Position numbers and translations under genes: made by a program. 64,000 nucleotides of DNA. It comes from an uncultured Porphyromonadaceae bacterium. GTDB taxonomy: Bacteria; Bacteroidota; Bacteroidia; Bacteroidales; Muribaculaceae. A model generated the notes under the pieces. That model did no database searches, was not told the DNA's origin, and saw only the letters and a program-made list of their open reading frames with translations. Below are positions 1 to 7,945 of this stretch, in pieces (position 1 is the first letter of the stretch; each line of letters starts with the position of its first letter). The stretch is from assembly GCA_900545955.1 (NCBI GenBank), contig URAU01000004.1, forward strand, positions 1-64,000. The letters are read 5' to 3'.

Positions 1-100
1 AAAAGCGTATTCTTCCGACAAATCGATAATTTTGCACTTGCCAGTTGAGAGTAGGGATGCACAAGGTTTTAGGGATTTGTGTGGAAATTTAGGGGGATGG

Positions 101-132
101 CTTGGCGGTTAGGGGAAAAAGAGTTAACTTTG
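101..132 (+). promoter_or_regulatory. Bacteroidetes-type promoter of rplS
   Basis: The sequence TAACTTTG at 125-132 matches the Bacteroidetes -7 consensus TAnnTTTG. A CTTG at 101-104 lies exactly 20 bases upstream and fits the -33 TTTG element with one mismatch. The start of transcription would be near 137, giving a leader of about 80 bases. A second TAATTTTG at 27-34 could be another promoter. Confidence 0.65.
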
Positions 133-216
133 CGGTCGGAAAATTCGTAACCGCTGGCGGGACATTGCAGCCCGCGAATGTTGCGAGCATTAGTTAACAT
201 TTTAAAGCTTTAAAAA

Positions 217-582
217 ATGGACTTAATCAAGGTAGCCGAAGAGGCATTTGCCACCGGCAAACAGCATCCCCAGTTCGGCCCCGGCGACACCATCACAGTC
301 GCTTACCGCATCAAAGAGGGTAACAAAGAGCGTATCCAGCAGTATCGCGGCGTTGTGATCAAAATCTCCGGCGAAGGCGCTAAGAAACGTTTCACCGTTC
401 GCAAGATGAGCGACAATATCGGCGTTGAGCGTATCTTCCCCCTGGAGTCGCCGTTTATCGACTCGATTGTCGTTAACAAATACGGCAAGGTGCGTCGCGC
501 AAAACTTTACTATCTCCGTGGCCTCACCGGCAAGAAAGCCCGTATCAAGGAGCGCCGCGTAGTAGCAAAGAAAGAGGCTTGA
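217..582 (+). CDS. rplS: 50S ribosomal protein L19
   Basis: This 121-residue protein is bL19, a large-subunit protein at the interface with the small subunit. The N-terminal MDLIKVAEEAF, the central GDTITVAYRIKEG and the strongly basic C-terminal half, with YYLRGLTGKKARIKER, are typical of the family, and the length is normal. The start codon is unambiguous: the upstream bases are noncoding and carry a promoter. The gene stands alone, followed by an intrinsic terminator at about 624-662 and then by the convergent beta-lactamase gene. Confidence 0.97.
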   Translation: MDLIKVAEEAFATGKQHPQFGPGDTITVAYRIKEGNKERIQQYRGVVIKISGEGAKKRFTVRKMSDNIGVERIFPLESPFIDSIVVNKYGKVRRAKLYYLRGLTGKKARIKERRVVAKKEA

Positions 583-623
583 TCTCCCTCTTTTCCGCGC
601 TTACGCAGTCAAAAAAAGAAGTC

Positions 624-662
624 AGGCGATGTGTTCCCTCTGCGGGCCACACCGCCTTTTTT
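624..662 (+). terminator. Intrinsic terminator after rplS
   Basis: AGGCG (624-628) pairs with CGCCT (653-657), GTGT (631-634) with ACAC (649-652), and CCC (636-638) with GGG (644-646). The hairpin is followed by six T residues at 657-662. It ends the rplS transcript just before the convergent gene. Confidence 0.75.
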
Positions 663-672
663 CGTGGTATTT

Positions 673-1626
673 TTAGAGCGTCTTATCGGAGCCGCCGGCA
701 TCCTGATAATACCGGTAGACGGTTTCGGAGGCTTTCGCCATATGGGTGGAGGCCTCGGTTTCTGTTCCGTGGAAGTCTTTCACGAAGATGGCGAGCGTAT
801 AGTGGTGTCCGTCGGGGAGTTGTACGTGCCCCACGTCGTTGTGGGCAGTAAGCACGCCGTCGGCGTTTCTGAAGCCGGAGCCTGTCTTGTGGGCCACGCT
901 GACCCCCTGTTTATCGGTCAGGGGCGCCGCGATACGGTCGGTGCCGGTAGTGCAGCCGCGCAGGTCGGCGATTATCATTTCGCGGTCGGCTGGATGGAGA
1001 AAAGTCCGGTCGGCGAACAGTCGTTCCACCAGCAGTGCCGCTCCCAGCGGCGAAGTGAAGTTGCGGTAGCAGAGTGAGTGATTGCTCCACATATCTTCCT
1101 CGCTGAAGACCATGCTGAAACTTTTGCGCGGAATCAGCGTGGCGATAAGACTGTCGGCCCCGGCTACGTTTTGCAGATGCGCGAACAGGTAGTTGCTGGC
1201 GTTGTTGTCGCTCTGACGGAGGGTATAGCTCAAAAGAGTGGAGATCGGCAGACGTATCTCCGCCTCCTTATGGTCGGCGAGCATAGGCGACCACGTGTCG
1301 GGGTTCAATTCACTGCGGTTCAGCGTCACGATGCTGTCGGGCGTATGTCGGCTCTCTCTCAGAGTGTGGCATAGGGCGATGGCCTGGTGTAGCTTGAACA
1401 CACTCATCATCGGGTATTTGGCCTGATTGTTTATTGTCAGCGTGTCACCCCGGTCAGTTATCAGGGCAATTCCCATCTCGCCCGGACAACTGTCGGCGAT
1501 GGCCTGCAGCGAGTCGGCCAGCTCCGCCATCGTCTCGGCGGCGGTGTCTTTAGTGGTGTGTTTATGAGTGCATGATGTCATTGCAATTGCGGCACCCAGT
1601 ATTGCAGAAAAAATTGTCAGTTTCAT
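673..1626 (-). CDS. Class A beta-lactamase (subclass A2, CfxA/CepA-like)
   Basis: This 317-residue protein is a serine beta-lactamase that would hydrolyse penicillins or cephalosporins in the periplasm. The three class A motifs are visible: SVFK (nucleophile Ser75, Lys78), SDN (139-141) and KTG (247-249). An EED-M-x-NHSLCYRNFTSPLGAA stretch near 176-196 is characteristic of the Bacteroidetes A2 group (CfxA, CepA, CblA). The N-terminus has a hydrophobic stretch ending in MTSC, so it may be a lipoprotein anchored at Cys19. It begins 13 bases after hrpB ends, on the same strand, and is probably cotranscribed with that helicase gene. No transposon flanks it, which suggests a resident chromosomal enzyme rather than a mobile cfxA. 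The spectrum cannot be read from sequence. Confidence 0.9.
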   Translation of the reverse strand: MKLTIFSAILGAAIAMTSCTHKHTTKDTAAETMAELADSLQAIADSCPGEMGIALITDRGDTLTINNQAKYPMMSVFKLHQAIALCHTLRESRHTPDSIVTLNRSELNPDTWSPMLADHKEAEIRLPISTLLSYTLRQSDNNASNYLFAHLQNVAGADSLIATLIPRKSFSMVFSEEDMWSNHSLCYRNFTSPLGAALLVERLFADRTFLHPADREMIIADLRGCTTGTDRIAAPLTDKQGVSVAHKTGSGFRNADGVLTAHNDVGHVQLPDGHHYTLAIFVKDFHGTETEASTHMAKASETVYRYYQDAGGSDKTL

Positions 1627-1639
1627 ATTTTGCTTGTTA

Positions 1640-4087
1640 TCAGGGATTATCAGGCCACGCGTGTTTCGGATAGCGTCGGCGCAACTCCTTGCGCACTTCG
1701 AAATAGGTCGTCTTCCAGAACCCTTCCATGTCCTGTGTGAGCTGTACGGGCTTGAATCCTGGCGAGAGCAGTTCCATAAGCACGGGGCGCTTGCCGCCGT
1801 CGAGCCTGGGAGTCGATTTCAGTCCGAAACAGTCCTGCAGGCGTGCTCTCACCACCGGCGCTTCGGCTCCGCGGCGGTATTCTATGCGGGCGGTGCGGCC
1901 CGCGGGGAGCTTGATGCTTGCGGGGGCGAGTGTGTCGAGCGCGTTCTGCTGCTCGTAGCTCAGCATGCCGCGGATTACGGCTGTCATGTCGATTTTCTTC
2001 AGTTCCTGAGCGGTGTTGGCCTTGCCTATATACATCGGCAGCCACTCTGCGGCGGTGGCGAGCACGGATCCGGTATCTCCCTGCGGCAGATTTAGCTCGG
2101 GATGCCATTCGGCCAGGGTGGCGATGCGCGTCTGCAGGGCCTGCACGTCGTCGTTGAAGTCGAACATCGAAAGTCCCTCCTTCGGCGCCGCATGGCAGAT
2201 TGCATCGATGGTGAGCTTACGTACTTCCGGCCCGCTGGCCTGGCGCGTCGCAACAATCAGCGCTCCGATGCGCAACTCGCTGCGGGCCACGGCGCGGGCG
2301 GCGCGCGAGTCCCACCCAACGTTCTCGATCCACCGGCCGGCTTCGGCGGCGAAATCCTCGCTGAGCGGTGCGGCCAGATATATCCTGCTGCCGGTCGATG
2401 CCACCGCAAGCAGCCGGTTGCCTGCCAGCGGATCGGCCTCGTTCAGGCCGACGTATTCGCCGCTTGCCAGGCGATAGCGCCCGTCGGTGGTGGCCATGGC
2501 AACACGTTCGGGGTAGGCGAGCGCCACCAGCCGTCCTGCCGCGCAGGGTTCGAATGAGGCGTTATCGGCCTCGCATCCTATCAGACGGCGGTATTGCGAG
2601 GCGATGTCGGCGATACGCTGCCATCGGCCCGTGCATCGGTTGCGGCGGTACTGCCGTAGCAGGGCGATGCGCGTAGTCAGGTCGGCGTCGGCTTCGTCGT
2701 TTATGGGGTCTTTTTCTTCGAGCAGGGCGGCTATATCGCAGCCCAGGGCACGCAGCTGCGGTGTGGAGGCGCTGTCGAGCATTCGCGCTATGCGCGGGTG
2801 GCAGGGGAGGGCGGCCAGACGGCGTCCGGCAGTGGTGATACGGCCGTCGTCGTCGAGAGCACCGAGCGATTTGAGCAGCGTCTGTGCATGCGCTATGTGT
2901 CCCGGTGGCGGTGGCGTAATCCACGGCAGACGGCCTGGGTCGCTTTCACCCCATGCGGTTATATCGAGTACCATCGGCGCAAGGTCGGCGGTAAGTATCT
3001 CAGGCTCGCGCATCGAGGCCATGCGGTGCTCGGCGGCACGGCTCCAAAGACGGTAGCATACCCCCTCGGATAGACGCCCGGCGCGCCCGGCGCGCTGACG
3101 GGCCATGTCGAGCGATATTTTAGCGGTTGTCAGTCGGCTCAGTCCGCTTGCGGGGTCGTATACGAGCGTGCGGAAAAGTCCGGAATCGACCACGATGCGT
3201 ATCCCTTCGATTGTGAGTGATGTTTCGGCAATGGGGGTGGCAAGCACCACGCGTCGCTCCCCGTTGTCGGCCGGTGTGAGTACACGTCGCTGCTGCTCGG
3301 GTGGCAACATACCGTAAAGCGGCAGAACTCGTGTTTCGCCTGGAAGGTCGGCGAGCAGTTCGGCGCATTTCATGATTTCCGCCTGTCCGGGGAGGAAGGC
3401 GAGGATATCTCCCTGGTGGGTGCGGTGGGCCTTCCGTATGGCCGATGCGACAGCCTGCGCGCAGTCGCGCGGGTCGATGTCATCGCCGTAGATGGTCTCT
3501 ACGTCGAAGAGTTTCCCCTCGCTGTGGATATGTGGAGCGTCCAGGCGTTGGCAAAGAGCATCGGCGTCGAGCGTGGCCGACATCACAACTATGCGCAGGT
3601 CAGGACGGACAATCTCCTGGGCTTCAAGCGTAAGGGCAAGCGATACGTCGGAGGTAAGACTGCGCTCGTGATATTCATCGAAAATCACCGCCGACACCCC
3701 TTCGAGTGTCGGGTCGGCCACGAGCATCCTTTCGAGAATCCCCTCGGTAATTACCTCAATCCGGGTGGCGTCGCTGACGCGCGTCTCGAAGCGCACTCTG
3801 TAACCGACGGTGCGTCCCACCGGTTCGCCGAGCATTGCGGCCATGCGTATGGCAACCTGGCGGGCAGCCAGACGCCTCGGCTCCAGCATCAGAATCTTCT
3901 CCGCAGCTTCCTTCTGCGACCCTTCGAGAATCGAGAGCGGCAGGAGCGTGGACTTGCCCGCGCCCGGAGGCGCTGTCACCACGAGGCGTGGTGCCCGCCT
4001 CAGCGACGCGTTCACCTCCTCCGCGACAGCCGCCACTGGCAGCCATCCGAACCTCTCCGCAATCGGTTTCTCACCTTTCATTTCCAT
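1640..4087 (-). CDS. hrpB: ATP-dependent helicase HrpB (DEAH family)
   Basis: About 815 residues, the usual size for HrpB, a bacterial DExH/D-box RNA helicase of unclear physiological role. Motif I is PPGAGKST, motif II is DEYHER (a DEYH variant of DEAH, normal in HrpB), motif III is MSATLD and motif VI is QRAGRAGR. The C-terminal HrpB domain ends with the typical PKHAWPDNP. The reading frame extends upstream to an ATG at 4105, but a TAAATTTG promoter box at 4093-4100 falls inside that extension, so I place the start at the ATG at 4087; ATG at 4081 is another option. The beta-lactamase gene follows after 13 bases. Confidence 0.93.
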   Translation of the reverse strand: MEMKGEKPIAERFGWLPVAAVAEEVNASLRRAPRLVVTAPPGAGKSTLLPLSILEGSQKEAAEKILMLEPRRLAARQVAIRMAAMLGEPVGRTVGYRVRFETRVSDATRIEVITEGILERMLVADPTLEGVSAVIFDEYHERSLTSDVSLALTLEAQEIVRPDLRIVVMSATLDADALCQRLDAPHIHSEGKLFDVETIYGDDIDPRDCAQAVASAIRKAHRTHQGDILAFLPGQAEIMKCAELLADLPGETRVLPLYGMLPPEQQRRVLTPADNGERRVVLATPIAETSLTIEGIRIVVDSGLFRTLVYDPASGLSRLTTAKISLDMARQRAGRAGRLSEGVCYRLWSRAAEHRMASMREPEILTADLAPMVLDITAWGESDPGRLPWITPPPPGHIAHAQTLLKSLGALDDDGRITTAGRRLAALPCHPRIARMLDSASTPQLRALGCDIAALLEEKDPINDEADADLTTRIALLRQYRRNRCTGRWQRIADIASQYRRLIGCEADNASFEPCAAGRLVALAYPERVAMATTDGRYRLASGEYVGLNEADPLAGNRLLAVASTGSRIYLAAPLSEDFAAEAGRWIENVGWDSRAARAVARSELRIGALIVATRQASGPEVRKLTIDAICHAAPKEGLSMFDFNDDVQALQTRIATLAEWHPELNLPQGDTGSVLATAAEWLPMYIGKANTAQELKKIDMTAVIRGMLSYEQQNALDTLAPASIKLPAGRTARIEYRRGAEAPVVRARLQDCFGLKSTPRLDGGKRPVLMELLSPGFKPVQLTQDMEGFWKTTYFEVRKELRRRYPKHAWPDNP

Positions 4088-4092
4088 GTCTG

Positions 4093-4100
4093 CAAATTTA
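4093..4100 (-). promoter_or_regulatory. -7 promoter box of hrpB, probably leaderless
   Basis: Read on the minus strand the bases are TAAATTTG, a perfect TAnnTTTG element; a TTGG lies 20 bases upstream in the -33 position. The ATG at 4087 follows the box by five bases, so the mRNA would have almost no leader. Confidence 0.5.
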
Positions 4101-4151
4101 GCCATTTCTCCCCATACCCCCCAATCGCCCCGCCATTTCCCGATTATACTT

Positions 4152-4241
4152 TAAGGACTTTAGGGACTTTTAGGAATTTAAGGACTTTAGGGTCTTTAAG
4201 GTCTTTAGGGACCTTAAGGACCTTAAGGACCCTAAGTACTT
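4152..4241. repeat. Degenerate 9-bp tandem repeat (TTAAGGACT type), copy A
   Basis: About ten consecutive near-copies of a 9-base unit, TAAGGACTT with variants such as TAGGGACTT and TAAGGACCT, lie in the divergent intergenic space between hrpB and ssb. Two units slip by one base. The unit contains the self-complementary CCTTAAGG. The same repeat, in exact 9-base register, occurs at 40740-40856. The reading frames through it (tripeptide repeats) are artefacts of the 9-base period. Confidence 0.85.
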
Positions 4242-4325
4242 GGATTCAGGTATGGATTGGGTTGATGAACTTGTTGAGGCGGCAACAAAATGGAAGGGGG
4301 AGAGGTGGATTAGCGAAAAAATCGC

Positions 4326-4333
4326 TAAATTTG
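4326..4333 (+). promoter_or_regulatory. Possible -7 promoter box of ssb
   Basis: TAAATTTG matches TAnnTTTG, but there is no TTTG at the -33 position. It would give a leader of about 60 bases. Confidence 0.35.
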
Positions 4334-4396
4334 CAATTCAAGCAGTTAAGACGCTTTTGCAAACGCAGGAAGTGTCTTTCCAAAATCTGAACGCTT

Positions 4397-4756
4397 ATGT
4401 CGGTTAATAAAGTCATACTTGTGGGCAACGTAGGCCGCGCACCGGAAATCCGATATGTCGGCGACCGCCCGTATGCCTCGTTCTCGCTCGCTACGTCAGA
4501 CCCTCCCTACGTCAATGCTCAGGGGGTACAAATGCCCGAACGCACCGAGTGGCACAATATCGTGATGTGGGACAAAGCCGCCGAAACAGCCGAGCGCTAT
4601 ATCACCAAAGGCACGAAACTCTATCTCGAAGGGAAGCTCCGCACGCGCGCATGGCAGGACAACAATGCCATAAAGCGTAGCGTAACGGAAATCGTGGTGG
4701 AGCGCTTCGACATCCTCTCGCGGCCGCAGGCTTCCCAGCAGACTCCAGGCGTCTGA
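4397..4756 (+). CDS. ssb: Single-stranded DNA-binding protein
   Basis: This 119-residue protein is an OB-fold SSB that coats single-stranded DNA during replication and repair. The start MSVNKVILVGNVGRAPEIRY, the WHNIVMWDKAAETAERYITKG core and LYLEGKLRTRAW are classic SSB signatures. It is shorter than usual: after the OB fold only about ten residues remain, ending QASQQTPGV, without the acidic DDIPF-like tip that recruits partner proteins. It may therefore be an accessory SSB, with the main replicative paralogue elsewhere. It is followed after 40 bases by the OPT transporter gene. Confidence 0.93.
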   Translation: MSVNKVILVGNVGRAPEIRYVGDRPYASFSLATSDPPYVNAQGVQMPERTEWHNIVMWDKAAETAERYITKGTKLYLEGKLRTRAWQDNNAIKRSVTEIVVERFDILSRPQASQQTPGV

Positions 4757-4796
4757 AAATTTGATGAAATAATCAATCACTCATATTTTTTACAGA

Positions 4797-6806
4797 ATGA
4801 AAAAAGAACCCTACGAGCAGCCGCTCGACACTGCCGACGACCGGATTTATGCCGACGCCGACCCTGTGGAGCTCCCTGAAAACGCTTTCCGCGAACTCGG
4901 AGCCGACGAGACCTACCGCCCGCTGATGCACCCGGCGCGTTCCTACGCCGAGGTTACGCCCTATTCAGTGGCCATGGGCCTGGTGCTTTGCATTATCTTC
5001 AGTGCCGCTGCGGCATATCTTGGCCTGAAAGTAGGTCAGGTTTTCGAAGCTGCAATCCCCATCGCCATCATTGCCGTGGGCCTTTCCGGCGCCTTGCGCA
5101 AGAAAAATGCCCTCGGGCAGAACGTAATCATACAGAGTATAGGTGCCTGCTCCGGCGTAATCGTGGCCGGTGCAATCTTCACTCTCCCGGCGCTCTATAT
5201 CCTTCAGGCCAAATATCCCGAAATCTCGGTGAGCTTCTTCCAGATTTTCTGCAGCTCGCTGCTCGGCGGTATCCTCGGCATACTTTTCTTCATCCCCTTC
5301 CGCAAATATTTCGTGAAGGATATGCACGGCAAGTACCCCTTCCCGGAGGCTACAGCTACCACTCAGGTGCTCGCCAGCGGCCAGACGGCCGGCGAAGCCG
5401 GTGGCTCGCAGGCCAAGACACTTGTGGTTGCCTCGCTCATAGGCGGTATCTACGACTATGTGGTGGAGACGTTCGGCTTCTGGGCCGGTACGCTCTCGAC
5501 CACGGCCGCCGGCTGGGGGCAGGCAGTCGCCGCCAAGACCAAACTGGTGCTCAGCTGCAACACCGGAGCCGCAGTGCTCGGTCTGGGCTATATTGTGGGG
5601 CTGCGCTATGCCTTCATCATCACCGCCGGTTCGCTCTTCGTGTGGTGGATCATCATTCCGCTTATGGGTACCTACGGCAACGCTGAAATCGCCGCCATGA
5701 GCGAGCAGGAAATCTTCAGCAACTACGCCCGAATGATCGGTATCGGCGGTATTGCAATGGCCGGTGTGATCGGAATCGTGAAGTCCTGGCCCATTATCCG
5801 CCAGGCCGTGGGCCTCGCCTCGCGCGAGCTCAAGGGTGGTGCAAAGGCCGACGAGCGCCCCGTGCGCTGGCAGTGGGACATTTCCATGAAGCATGTCGTA
5901 GCCTTCATCGCCCTGGCTCTCATCGCTGTGCTCGCCTTCTTTTGGTTCGGTGTGATCCACAACTGGTGGCAGGCAATCGTGGCATGGGTGGTCGTAACGC
6001 TCATCGCCTTCCTCTTCACCACCGTGGCCGCCAACGCCATCGCCATCGTGGGCAGCAATCCCGTGTCGGGCATGACGCTGATGACGCTCATCATCGCTTC
6101 GGCTATCTTCGTGGCCATCGGCCTGAACGGCACATCGGGTATCGTCGCATCGATGGTTATCGGCGGCGTGGTCTGCACAGCGCTCTCTATGGCCGGCGGT
6201 TTCGTAACCGACCTCAAGGTGGGCTACTGGCTCGGCTCGACGCCGCGCAAGCAGGAGCAGTGGAAATTCCTCGGAACGCTCGTGTCGGCCGCTACGGTCG
6301 GCGGAGTGATTCTCGTGCTCAACAAGGTGTACGGCTTTACGGGCGACAATGCCCTCGTAGCTCCTCAGGCCAACGCGATGGCCAAAGTGATCGAGCCGCT
6401 TATGATGGGCGGAGACACTCCCTGGATTCTTTACATGACAGGTATCGTGCTCGCTCTGCTGCTCAACTGGCTCGGCGTTCCGGCTCTGGCCTTCTGTCTG
6501 GGCATGTTCATCCCGCTCTCGCTCAATACTCCGCTGCTCGTGGGCGGAGCAATCGCCTACTTCGTAAGCCATAGCTCGAAGGACCAGAAAGTGAACGACG
6601 CACGCCGCGACCGCGGCACGCTCATTTCGTCGGGCCTCATAGCCGGCGGCGCCCTCTTCGGCGTATTCGCCGCCCTGACGCGTTTCTTCGGCTTCGAATA
6701 TGTCTGCGGCATTTCCGAAGGCACTCTTCAGGTTTATGGAATTATCGCTTACATACTTCTTATCGGTTATCTCTATTTCTCCTCGCTGAAAGCAGAGAAG
6801 AAATAA
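4797..6806 (+). CDS. OPT family oligopeptide transporter
   Basis: A 669-residue inner-membrane protein with roughly 14-16 hydrophobic segments after a hydrophilic N-terminal 45 residues. Its length and the motifs GLKVGQVFEAAIPIAI, YPFPEATATTQVLASGQ and SNPVSGMTLMTLI belong to the bacterial OPT family, proton-coupled importers of oligopeptides or metal chelates. The substrate cannot be inferred. The gene follows ssb by 40 bases and precedes manA by 110 bases; a hairpin at 6841-6869 lies in that gap, so the two may be separate units. Confidence 0.9.
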   Translation: MKKEPYEQPLDTADDRIYADADPVELPENAFRELGADETYRPLMHPARSYAEVTPYSVAMGLVLCIIFSAAAAYLGLKVGQVFEAAIPIAIIAVGLSGALRKKNALGQNVIIQSIGACSGVIVAGAIFTLPALYILQAKYPEISVSFFQIFCSSLLGGILGILFFIPFRKYFVKDMHGKYPFPEATATTQVLASGQTAGEAGGSQAKTLVVASLIGGIYDYVVETFGFWAGTLSTTAAGWGQAVAAKTKLVLSCNTGAAVLGLGYIVGLRYAFIITAGSLFVWWIIIPLMGTYGNAEIAAMSEQEIFSNYARMIGIGGIAMAGVIGIVKSWPIIRQAVGLASRELKGGAKADERPVRWQWDISMKHVVAFIALALIAVLAFFWFGVIHNWWQAIVAWVVVTLIAFLFTTVAANAIAIVGSNPVSGMTLMTLIIASAIFVAIGLNGTSGIVASMVIGGVVCTALSMAGGFVTDLKVGYWLGSTPRKQEQWKFLGTLVSAATVGGVILVLNKVYGFTGDNALVAPQANAMAKVIEPLMMGGDTPWILYMTGIVLALLLNWLGVPALAFCLGMFIPLSLNTPLLVGGAIAYFVSHSSKDQKVNDARRDRGTLISSGLIAGGALFGVFAALTRFFGFEYVCGISEGTLQVYGIIAYILLIGYLYFSSLKAEKK

Positions 6807-6840
6807 GCACCGACCGTATCAACCGCTACAAACTTAATCG

Positions 6841-6869
6841 CGCACTGGGGGCCTCAGGCTCCCGGTGCG
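6841..6869 (+). terminator. Weak hairpin between the OPT gene and manA
   Basis: CGCAC (6841-6845) pairs with GTGCG (6865-6869) and the stem continues through GGG/CCC. No T-run follows, so termination would be partial at best. Confidence 0.35.
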
Positions 6870-6916
6870 TATACCATTAATAAGCGCATCTGCTTAAAAA
6901 TCTAAACATCCGCTTT

Positions 6917-7885
6917 ATGCTACCTGTCTTAAAATTCACTCCGATATACAAATCAGTGCTCTGGGGAGGTACACGCATCTGCCGATTCAAGGGAGTCGCC
7001 TCCGAGGGCGATACAATCGGCGAGTCGTGGGAGCTTTCGCCTATGCCCGGACATGAATCCGTTGTGGCCGAAGGACCTTTCGCCGGCCGTACGCTCAACA
7101 GCCTCGTGGAGGAGTATCCCGAAGCTATCCTTGGCGCTAACGTAGTGAAGCGCTTCGGCGCCAACTTTCCTCTGCTGATAAAGTTCATCGATTCCACAAG
7201 CGACCTCTCGATTCAGGTGCATCCCGACGACGCACTTGCTGCCAAGCGTCACAATTCGCTGGGAAAGACCGAGATGTGGTATTCCGTACTTCCCACGCCC
7301 GACGCCTATCTCTATGCCGGCTTCTCGCAGGAGATGACTCCGGATAAATTCCGCGCCATGGTGGCCGACAGTACTATCGTCGATGCCCTCTCGAAGTACT
7401 ACACCAAGCCCGGCGACGTGTTTTTCCTCCCTGCAGGACGCGTCCACGCCATAGGCCGCGGCAACTTCGTGCTTGAAATCCAGGAGGCGAGCGACATCAC
7501 CTACCGTATCTATGACTACAACCGCCGCGACGCACAGGGAAATCTGCGACAGCTCCACGTCGACGAGAGTGTCGATGCCATAAACTACGCCGACAAGGCC
7601 CAGGACGTGAAGAACGTCGCAGCCGCTCCGGGCCAGCAGGCTATGGTGGAGGACTGCAACTATTTCACTACCACGCTCGTAAACGTGGACGGCAGCTTCC
7701 ATATCGCGCTCGAAGACCGCCCCTCGTTCACGATTCTCATCGCTACCAAAGGCGCTCTCGAGGTGACAACTCCCGACGGTACGGTTAGTGCACTCCCGCA
7801 GGGGCAGACGCTCCTCGTTCCGGCCGAGGTTCCCTACGTTGACCTTAAGGGTGACGGCGAGGTAGTGACGGTGTTCATCCGATGA
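6917..7885 (+). CDS. manA: Class I mannose-6-phosphate isomerase
   Basis: This 322-residue cytoplasmic cupin enzyme interconverts mannose 6-phosphate and fructose 6-phosphate. It shows WGGTRI near the start, SIQVHPDD (metal-binding His), KTEMWY and the FFLPAGRVHAIG segment followed by EIQEASDITYRIYDY; these contain the zinc ligands and active site of the small bacterial ManA type. The length fits. A ROK sugar kinase follows 60 bases downstream on the same strand, so the pair probably feeds hexoses or mannose into glycolysis. Confidence 0.93.
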   Translation: MLPVLKFTPIYKSVLWGGTRICRFKGVASEGDTIGESWELSPMPGHESVVAEGPFAGRTLNSLVEEYPEAILGANVVKRFGANFPLLIKFIDSTSDLSIQVHPDDALAAKRHNSLGKTEMWYSVLPTPDAYLYAGFSQEMTPDKFRAMVADSTIVDALSKYYTKPGDVFFLPAGRVHAIGRGNFVLEIQEASDITYRIYDYNRRDAQGNLRQLHVDESVDAINYADKAQDVKNVAAAPGQQAMVEDCNYFTTTLVNVDGSFHIALEDRPSFTILIATKGALEVTTPDGTVSALPQGQTLLVPAEVPYVDLKGDGEVVTVFIR

Positions 7886-7945
7886 CGTTCCCCTCCTTTA
7901 TAATCAGAAACTTTTACCATTTAATACCTAAAAACGCAACTGAAA

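Noticed and set aside
4140..4390. Tripeptide-repeat protein read through the 9-bp array
   Set aside because: The LRT/LGT pattern results simply from the 9-base period of the noncoding repeat.
4252..4407. 51-residue ORF overlapping the ssb start
   Set aside because: The frame (starting MDWVDELVEAATKWKG) is protein-like, but it ends inside ssb and contains the ssb -7 box. No family is recognisable and I could not separate it from chance.
4965..6572. 535-residue leftward frame under the OPT gene
   Set aside because: His/Glu/Asp-rich composition is a mirror of the GC-rich transporter gene; the plus-strand protein is clearly OPT.
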